Shown: in pieces, positions 1 to 9,300 of the stretch
Layout of the letters: the number at the start of each line of letters is the position of its first letter
How positions within the stretch are numbered: position 1 is the first letter of the stretch
Source: CAIOSQ01 sp044359885
GTDB taxonomy: Bacteria; Pseudomonadota; Alphaproteobacteria; CACIAM-22H2
NCBI GenBank assembly: GCA_044359885.1
Contig: JBIKLI010000155.1
Span: forward strand, 1 to 9,583
Length of the DNA: 9,583 nucleotides
Direction: 5' to 3'
Program-made: the position numbers and the translations under genes
Notes under the pieces: generated by a model
Database searches by the model: none
Told to the model about the DNA's origin: nothing
Seen by the model: only the letters and a program-made list of their open reading frames with translations

Positions 1-363
1 CGGCGGCGTTTTCGTCCACGCCGCCATTCTCCAGCCGCAGGAAGCGCGGTGCGTCGGGCGAGTCGTCGACGACGATCACCCGCGACGCCGTCGCGGTGGC
101 GATCGACCCGCCGGCGCGCTCGCTTGCAGTGGCCGAGGCCGTGAGCACGAAGCTGCCGGCATAGTCCTGGGGCAGGGTCAGGGTCAGGCCTGCCAACTGG
201 CCGGATGTCAGGCTCCAGCTGCCGTCGGGCTGGTGGGTTCCCGCGGAAAGGGACGCGCCCGCCGGCAGCGCGACGATGCGAACGGAGAGGGTTTCCGAGC
301 CATCGCCGTCGACAAGCGCGGCGGAAAGGTCGAGCTCGATGGGGACATCTTCGGCATAGGTCG
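1..363 (-). other. Ig/cadherin-like repeat 13 and the first residues of a 14th (cut by the window edge)
   Basis: One complete repeat begins at TYAEDVPIELDLSAALVDGDGSE and has QPDGSWSL and DYAGSFVLTASATASE, the same subtype as the first repeat after propellers A and B. It ends near DDSPDAPRFLRLENGG. The next residues, VDENAA, look like the opening of another cadherin-like domain of a different subtype. The stalk therefore continues beyond the window. Confidence 0.78.
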
Positions 364-3300
364 CGAAGGGCGTGCCGTCGGCCTGCAGGCGCCGCGCGAC
401 GACGCCCAGGTCCGATCCGTCCTGGCCGGCGGACTGCCAGGTCGCGACGAATCCGCCATCCGTCAGCGCCGCCAGCGCCGCGGAACGCTGCTCGCCCGGG
501 GTCGTCTGGTTGAGCGCGATGTCCTGCGGATCGAGCGGCGCGCCGTCGGCGGCGAAGCGCCGCGCGAAGACGCCCCAGGAACTGCCGTCCTGGCCGTCGG
601 AGGTCCAGGAGACCGCGAACCCGCCCTCCGCGTGCGCCGTCGCCACCGGATTGAACTGCGCGCCGGCGGTGACGGCGTTGACCCGGAACTCCGTCCCGAG
701 CACGGCGCCATTCGCGGCGAAACGCTGGGCGAAGATCCCCTCGGCTGATCCGTCCTGCGCGCGCGAGGTCCAGGCGACCACGAAGCCACCGCCGCCGAGC
801 GACGCGATGCTGGGTTCGGACTGCGTGTCGGCGGTCGTCGTGTTGACGCGGAACTCGTCGCTGGCGGGGCTGCCGTCGGCGCCAAAGCGGCGGGCGTAGA
901 TCCCGGCCCCGCTGCCATCCTGGCCGTTCGACATCCAGGCGACCGCGAAGCCACCATCGTCGAGCGCGGCGACCGATGGCCGGTACTGCCAGTCGGCCGT
1001 GACGGCGTTGACGCGGAACTCCGCGCCCAGGCTGCCATCGGCGCCGATGCGCCGGGCATAGACCCCGTAACCCCCGCCGTCCTGGAAGGATTCCCAGGCC
1101 GCCACGAACCCGCCGCCCGACAGCCCCGCCAGCGCCGGAAACTGCTGATCCATCGCGGTCGTCGCGTTGACCGGGAACTCGGCGCCGACAGCGATGCCGC
1201 CGGCGGCAAAGCGCTGGGCATAGATCCCCGACCCGCTGCGGTCCTGACCGGCGGACATCCAGGCGATGGCGAAGCCGCCATCGGCGAGCGCGACGACGGC
1301 CGGGACCTCCTGATTGCCGGCGCCGGACCGGTTGACCGCGAAATCGGCGCCGGTCGCCGCGCCGGTCGCATCGTAGACGCGCGCGCGGATGCCGAAATCG
1401 GCCCCGTCCTGGCCGTAGGATTGCCATGTCGCGACGAAGCCGCCATCCGCCAGGGGCGCGATCGCGGGATCGCGCTGCGCGCCGCCGGTGACGGCGTTGA
1501 CCAGGAACTCGCCCGTCGCCGGCCCCGTCGGCACCGGCGCGAAGCGCAGCGACGGGGCATCGGCCACGGAGTCGATGGTCACCACCAGCGTCGCCGACGC
1601 GTCCGCGCTCACACCGCCCGCGATTTCGCGCGACGCCACGGTCACGGTCAGCGTGAAATCCGCGTCGCTGTCGGCGACCGGGGTCAGTCGCAGGCCGGAA
1701 AGCTGCGCTGCCGCCAGGGTCCAGACGCCGCCGCCCGCCGCCGCGCCGGCCGAGAGCTGCACGCCGTCCGGCACGCCGGAGATCCGCACCGACGGCAGGC
1801 TCTCGGAACCGTCCGTGTCGCGCACCGCCGCGGCGATCGCCAGGGCGACGGGCATGTCCTCTACGCCGGTCGCATCCGCGACCGAGAGCATCGGCGCGTC
1901 GACGACCGGGTTCACGGTCACGCCGATGCTGTCCGTGACCGATGCCGGCGTTTCGCCCGGCCGGGAGGAAACAGCGGTCACCCTCAAGACGAAATCGGCG
2001 TCGCTGTTGGACGGTGGCGTGATCGCCAGCTCCTCCAGGTCCTGCGGCAACAGCGCCCAGACGCCGCCCCCCAGATTGCTGCCCTTGGAGAGCGCCGCCC
2101 CGAGAGGAACCTGCGAGATCGTCAACGACAGCGTGGAGTCCGGTTCCACCGGCTGCGCGGAGATCGTCAGCGCGAGCGGCTCGTCCTCGGCGCCGCCGAC
2201 CAGCCGGTTCACCTGGAGCCTGGGAGGATCGAACACCGCGTTCACCGTCACCGCGATGGTCGCGGAAGACGCGGCGCTTTCATCCCCGTCACGCGAAGTG
2301 GCGGTCACGGTCAGCGAGAAATCCGCATCGCTTTCCGGAGCCGGAACGACCGCAAGACCGGAAAGCTGGCCTGGCGTCAGCGTCCAGGTCCCCGCACCGG
2401 CATCGGTCCCCTTGTCGAGCCGCGCCCCGGCGGGCACGCCGGAAATCGCGATCGACAGGACCTCCGATGGATCCACAAGCGTGGCCGTGATCGGCAGCGC
2501 GATCGGCCTGTCTTCGTCGCCGGATACCGGCCCCGCCACCAGCGCGGGTGCATCGGCCACGGGCTGCAGCGTCAACGCGAATGTCGCCGACCGCGAGACC
2601 CGGTCGCCACCGTCAAGTTCGGTCGCCGTCGCCGTCAGGGTCAAGACGACGGCGCCGCTGAAATGCGGCGCCGGAATCAGATTGACCCCGGCGAGTTGCC
2701 CTGGTTCCAGGGACCAGCTGCCATCCGGATTGGCGACGCCGCGCGACAGCGTCGAACCCGCAGGAAGACCGCTCAGCACCAGGGACAGGCTTTCCGAATT
2801 GTCCAGATCGGACAGGGCTGCGGACAGATCGAGCGGGATCGTCACATCTTCGCGGTACCCGAATTTGTGTCCCTGGGGATCGAAAATTTGAGCGTAGATC
2901 CCGCCATCGGCAACTATGTCCGACCGCCAGACGACGACGAAGCCTCCGTTCTGCAATCCCGCAATTGCAGGCTGGTCTTGGTTGCCGAGAGTGACCGCGT
3001 TCACGCCGAAACTCGGCCCGACCGAAACACCCTGCGCATCGAAGAGTTGGACCGAGATCCCCGACCCATAAGTGTCGCGCATGGACGTTCCAACCAAAGT
3101 GCCGGATCCAGCGCCTGCGAGCACCAAGCTTCCATCCGTCGCAATCGTCAGCGCGGACCCACGGTTGATGCCACTGCCAACCATGATGAAATCGGCGGTC
3201 AGCGGATATCCGGTCGGCATCCCGAGCGGATCGAAGCGCTGCCCGAGGAATAGACCGTCGGGCCTTGTCCAACCCACTACAAACCCACCGTCGGCGAGCC

Positions 3301-6300
3301 CAGCGACGACTGGATCCGTGGCACCGCCGACGGGGTCGACGATAGTCTCCTGCCCCCGAATTACCCCTAGATCGTCGAAACGCTGCATGTGGATGGTGTT
3401 CGAAAACGTATCCTTCCAGACAACAACGAAGCCACCGTCGATCAACGCCGCAGCGTCCAATTCCAGGAAACCCGATTGGTTCGTCTCGATCCGCACTTCT
3501 TGCGTCGCGGCGGTGCCGTTGGCGTTGAAGCGCCGGACATGGACGTCATCGCCGCCGCCACCGCTGTTCGATGCCCATGCCACCGCAAACCCGCCCTGAG
3601 CGAGCGTGACGACTTGAACAATTTCTCCATATGAAGTGCCGGTCGTCCCCACCGAGAACATGCCGCCGACAGGTGCGCCGTCGTCAGCGAAGAGACGGGC
3701 GTAGAGAGCGCCATGACCACTATTGACCTGTCGCGAGTTCCAGACGGCGACAAAGCCGCCATCCGGCAGCGCGGTCAGCGCGGGCGGACCCGCATGGGAA
3801 TAGCCGGAGTGAAAATCATCCCCGCCAGTAATCAAGAACGCCGGTGCCGCACTGCTTCCATCCCCGGCGACGATTCGCCCATACACCCCGCTTTCGTGGA
3901 ATCCGGTTTGAGTGTTCGGCGTGTCAGCAAACCATGCGACCACGAAACGCCCATCCGCCAGGCCCGCAACGGCGGGATCGCGCGCCGCTTGGAACATCGG
4001 GGATGCAATATGGACATTTTCCATCGGCTGCGCCGTCGGCAGCGCAGCCAAGCCCACCACCGGGGCGTCGGCCACGCCGGTGACGGCGACCGACAGCGTT
4101 TCCGAAATCGACCGGCTCTCGCCGCCATCGGTCGAGGTGGAGGTGACGGTCAGCGTGAAATCCACGTCGCTGTCGTAGCGTGGCCGGATCTGCAGCCCCG
4201 AAAGCTGCTCCGGTGTCAGGGACCAGGTGTCGCTGGTCCCGAGGCGGGAGCCTTTCGTCAGAAAGGCCCCTTCAGGCACCCCGGCGATCGTGACCGAGAG
4301 GCTGCCCGCTGCATCGACCCTGCCGGTCGCGATCGACAATGGGATCGATGTGTCCTCCGTCCCAGACGCGGCACGCAGTTCCAGCGTCGGCGGATCGGAC
4401 ATGGGGGCGATGGTCACGATGAACGTCGCGCTGGACGTCGCGGTTGCGCCGGTCGTCTCGGTCGCGACCGCCGTCGCCGTCAACGTGAACGCGCCGTTGG
4501 CGTTGGCGGGCGGCAGAAGCGCGACGCCTTCGAGTTGGTCGGCGGCCAGTCGCCACGAACCGCTTCCGGCAGCCACCCCCTTGTCGAGGCTGGCCCCCGC
4601 AGGCAGCCCGCTCAGCAGCATGGACAGGGTCTCGGAACCATCGGTGTCGCGCAGCCACGCATCGAGCGACAGCGGGATCGCCGCGTCTTCGGCGCCGGCG
4701 ACCGGAGCGACGACGACCTCGGGCGTGTCGGCCACCGGATCCACGGTGACGGTGACCTGCGCACGCGCAATCCCCTCCGCCTCGCCGGTCCGCTGGGACG
4801 TCGCGGTGACGGTCAGGGTGAAGTCCGCATCGCTGTCAGGCGCGGGGTCGATGGCGAGACCGGCGAGGTCTGAAGGCGAAACGACCCAGACACCGTTGCC
4901 GGCATTCGCCCCGGACGAGAGGCGCGCCGCAACGGGCACCCCAGAAATGGTCACCGCGAGCACCGAACCGGGCTCCGTCGCGGCGACCGCGAAAGGCAGC
5001 GCGACGGGTGTGTCCTCGGCGCCGTTCAGGGTCGCCGGCACCTCTAGGCTGGGCGGCTCGGCGACGGGGTCGACGGTCACCGTCAGCGTCGCGGCGGTCG
5101 AGACGCTGTCACCGCCGTCACGCGATGTCGCGGTCACCGTCAGCGTGAAATCCGCCGACGAGTTGGCCGGCGCCACGACGGCAAGGCCAGCGAGTTGTTC
5201 ACGGGTCAGGGTCCAGACCCCGCCGCCGCCATCGACCCCGGCGGACAGGCTGGCGCCGGCCGGCACGCCCGAGATCTTCGCCGAGACGATTTCCGAGGGA
5301 TCGGGGGACACGGCGGTAATCGACAGCGGGATCGCGCTGTCCTCGTTTCCGGCGGCCGGGCTGACCGCCAGGTCGGGCGCGTCCGCGACGGGGTCGAGCG
5401 TGAAGGCCAGCGTGGCGCTGGCGCGGGCGGAGGCACCGCCTTCGCGCTCCGTCGCCACGGCCGTCGCGGTCAGCGTGAAGGCGCCACTGAAATGCGCCGC
5501 CGGGATCAGGTTCAGCGACTCCAGCTGCGCGGCGGTCAGCGTCCAGCTGCCATCCGCATTCGCCATCCCCGCGGACAGCGACGAGCCGGCCGGCAGACCG
5601 CTCAGCACATAGGTCAGGATCTCCGAGCCGTCGCCATCCGACAGGGCGCCGGACAAGGTGAGCGCGATGGGCAGGTCCTCGGCATAGCCGCCGCGCGTGC
5701 TGCCATCGGCGCGGAAGCGCTGGGCCCAGATGCTGAAAATGCCGGAATTTTCCGCCAAATAGGTGACGACGAAACCCCCATCCGCCAAGGCGGCGATCGC
5801 GGGATGGCGCGGAATATCTCCGACAGTCGATACCCTGACATCCTGACCGACCGGCTCCCCGGTCGCATCGAAGCGCCGGATAAAGGCGTTGCCACCCGAC
5901 TGGACCCAGGTGACGACGTAGCCGCCATCGGCGAGACCCGCGACATGCGGATGGTCTTCCTGTGACCCGCTGGACACCGGAACGAGCCGCTCGGCGCCGA
6001 TCGGGGTCGCGGCGGCATCGAAGCGCCGGGCATAGACGCCCCAATGATTTCCGTCCTGACCGTAGGATTGCCAGGCGACGACGAACCCGCCATCCGCCAG
6101 GGGAGCGATCGACGGGAAGTCCTGCTGACTCGTCGTGTACGTATTCACTGCGAACTGCGGCCCGATCTGTACGCCATCCGCACCGAAACGCGCGCCGACA
6201 ATGTCGGGGAAATAGTCGCCCGGATGCTGGGCCCAGACGATTACGAACTCGCCGTTCGCCAACGGCACGATCCGCGAGCCGGTCTGCGCCATGGAATCCC

Positions 6301-9300
6301 GGGCGTGCGCCCCGAATGTCTGCCCGATTATCGTGCCGTCGGGCGCATGAATACGGAACCGGATGTCGCCGTCGCTGAAGGACGCCACCAACCGGCCGTC
6401 GGACAGCACGGCGATCGAGTCGACGAGTGGCCCTGTCTGGCCGAAATAAGAATGATACGACCCGGGGGTGAGCGTGAACTGGTCGCCGGCCGAAGCTATG
6501 CCTGGGCCGAAGATCCGCGCGAACCCTCCCAGGTGAAATCCAGGGTAGGTCGTATCCCACGCGATCGCGAAACGGGAATCGGGAAACGCTGCGATCTCCG
6601 GCATCGTCTGGTTGAAATCGATGACCCCATTGACGAGGAATTCGTCACCCGCGGGCCTCCCGATCGCGTCGAAGAGCTGGGCATAGACCCCGGCACCTGA
6701 TCCGTCCTGACCGGCGCTGGCGTTCTGCCTTTCCGCGCCGGTCCACGCGACGACGAAGCCGCCATCGGGAAGACCAGTGATCGCCGGCTCTAATTGGGCG
6801 GACGCGGCCGTGGGGAAGGTGTTGACCGCAAACGGGATCAGCGGTGCCGTCGTCGGCGTCGCCGCGATCTGCACCGAGGGCGTGTCGCCCACCGCATTCA
6901 CGGCCACCGGGATTTCGAGCGTCGACGCGGCGCTAGCGCCGGTGGCCGACTCGGTCGCCGTCGCAGTCACGGTCAGCGTGAAATCCGCATCGTCGTCGCC
7001 GGGCGCCCGGATGCTCAGCCCGGCCAGTTGCGCCGGCGTTACCATCCAGCCGCCGCCACTCGCGTTCAGCGATGCACCGCCGGCGCTCAGCGCCGCGCCT
7101 GCGGGCGCGCCGGAGATGCGGATCGACAGGCTCTCGGAACCGTCCGTGTCGCGCAGCGCGGCCAGGATCGACAGCGGGATCGCGCTGTCCTCGTTGCCGG
7201 ACGCCGGGCTCCCGGCGAGCGACGGCGCATCGACGACCGGGGTCACCGCCACGATGATCTCGCGGCTCGTCGACGCGCTGACGGCGCCGTCGCGCGATAT
7301 CGCCGTCACCGTCAGCGTGAAGTCATCGTCGGCATGCGCCGGCGGCGTGATGGCAAGGCCGGCGAGTTCTTCGCGCGTCAGTGTCCACACCCCGCCATCG
7401 CCGCCACCATCGTCCCCGGCGGACAGCCTGGCGCCGGGCGGCACGCCCGAGATCCTCACAGAGACGATTTCCGAGGGATCGGGGGAAACGGCGGTGATCG
7501 ACAGCGGGATTGCGCCGTCCTCGTCGCCGGCCGCCGGACTGACCGCCAGGACGGGCCCGTCGGCGACAGGGTCCACCGTCACGGGCAGCATCGCAACGGA
7601 CGCGGGCACCTGTGCGGTCCCGGTCGCCGTGGCTGTGACCGTGAGCACGAAATCGTCGTCGCTATGCGCCGGCAGCTGGATCGTGAGGCCTTGCAACTCG
7701 CCGACTGTCAGAAGGACCACGCCATTTCCTGCATTCGTGCCGGCCGACAGGCCGACGCCAGAGGGTACGCCGGCGATCGTCACGGATGGCGTGCCCGACG
7801 GATCGGTCGCCACCGCCGCAATCGACAATGCGATTGGAGAATCCTCGGCGCCGCGTGCCGCGCGCGCCGACAGAAGAACGCCATCGGCCGTGCCGAACCC
7901 CCAAAAGGATGCTGGCGCCCCGAGCCGCGACGACAGGTCGGCCAAATGCGCACGCTCGAGGGTCTGCGCGTCGGCTGAGCCGGAGGCCCAGCTGCCGTTC
8001 ACGTCGCCCTTGAGTATGCCGACGAAGTTCCTGTCGCCGTCGACCGGCGTGTCGATCGCGACCGGGCCCTTCTCGTAACTCAGAGAATCGGCCTGCAACG
8101 TCATCAGGCCCCGCGATTCATCCCAGAAATCGGAATCCTCCCGCACGAAGACCCATTCGCGCATCGGCGCACCGATCCGGCCGACCACCATCTTCAGGAT
8201 CCCGAGCGCATCCTCCGCATCGACGCGGCCATCGCCTGTCACGTCGGCGGCGATCAACTGATACGGGGCGATCGCCGGGGACGTGATCGGGCCTTGGCCA
8301 TCCGGGTCCGGGTTCGGGTTGCGGCCAACCGCGATCTTCAGCGCCGCCAGCGCGTCGTCGGCCTCGATCGCATCCATGCTGTCGCCGGTGCCGCGCGCAA
8401 GGGTCAGGTTCGCGCCGCCGTTGATCTGCGCGGACAGCGCGAAACGGCCCGTGGCATCGGTGGTGACGCTCGCCGCGTCGCCGGCGGCCGTGAGGGTCGC
8501 CGTCGTACCGTGCAGCAGCGTATGGGTCTTCCAGTCATAGGCCATGCCGCGCAGGGCCGGCGCCGCGCCACCGGACGCGATCGCGAAGACCGGTTCGGAC
8601 TGCGAGCCGGCCGGCGCCGGGTCAATTGCGTGCGCCGCTGCGGCGACGGGCATGGCGGCGACCGGGGCCGCCCCGGCGGGCAGCGAAGCGATCGCCTCGG
8701 CCAGCGCGACGGGATCGGCGCGACGCGCCTCGGACGCCCCTGGAACGGGCGTCCCCGTCGCGCGCAGCAGGTCGGCCAGTTCCCCGGCGCCCAACCGGCG
8801 CCCGATCGTCTCGAGGGCCGATTGCTGCACAAGCGCGACAAGCCCGGCGATGTCGGCGGCCGCGAAACTTGTTCCGGAAGCGGTGCCGGAACCATCCGGA
8901 CCGGCCATGGCGGTTCCGGGCGCGAAGATGTCGATCTCCGATCCCGTCGCCGCAGGTCCCGAGATGCCGCCGTCGGGACCAAGCGCTCCCACCGACAATA
9001 CATCCGGGCCGGTCGCCGAATGGGCGACACCCGCGCGCCCCGCATTGCCGGCCGCCGCGACGGTCACGATGCCGGCCTCGGACAACGCGCGCAACCGCGC
9101 ATCGAGATCCGACAGCGTCGCCGCATCGGTGCCCGGCAGGGTTTCGAGGGAAAGATTGACGGCGACGATGCCGTGACGGCTGGCGTTGGCCAGAACCCAG
9201 TCGAGAGCCTCGGCGACGTCGGACGCCGTCCCGCGCCCATCGGCGTCGAGCGCGCGCAGGATCACGAGCCCGGCTTCCGGCGCCACGCCCTGGCGCGTCA

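Noticed and set aside
364..1525. Regular 165-base periodicity considered as a CRISPR array or tandem non-coding repeat
   Set aside because: The period is too long for CRISPR, the units are diverged, there are no short identical repeats with unique spacers, and the period is exactly 55 codons of a continuous frame.
463..1560. Minus-strand open frame of 365 codons over propeller C
   Set aside because: Out of phase with the main frame; the Arg/Ser/Pro-rich periodic product only mirrors the 165-base repeat of the propeller coding sequence.
1421..3253. Long plus-strand open frame (610 codons) and a 467-codon plus-strand frame at 1488-2891
   Set aside because: They are antisense to the Ig-like arrays and propeller B. 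The products are Arg-rich or low-complexity Ser/Val/Ala strings with no domain motifs, while the opposite strand encodes coherent domains throughout.
5199..6560. Minus-strand open frame of 453 codons
   Set aside because: It is out of phase with the main frame, its translation is Arg/Gly-rich without motifs, and it overlaps propeller A and Ig-like repeats that read clearly in the main frame.
4227..8078. Plus-strand open frames at 4227-5612 and 6777-8078 with repeated VAVTVSVKSASLS-like motifs
   Set aside because: They share one antisense phase with the frame at 1488-2891 and coincide with the Ig-like arrays. The repeated motif is the reverse complement of the conserved DADFTLTVTAT coding segment, so they are shadows of the sense repeats.
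8210..8245. Cellulosomal scaffold attachment (classical dockerin function)
   Set aside because: Only one of the two loops is intact, no cohesin is present in the window, and the surrounding protein is not a glycoside hydrolase. A structural calcium role is more likely.
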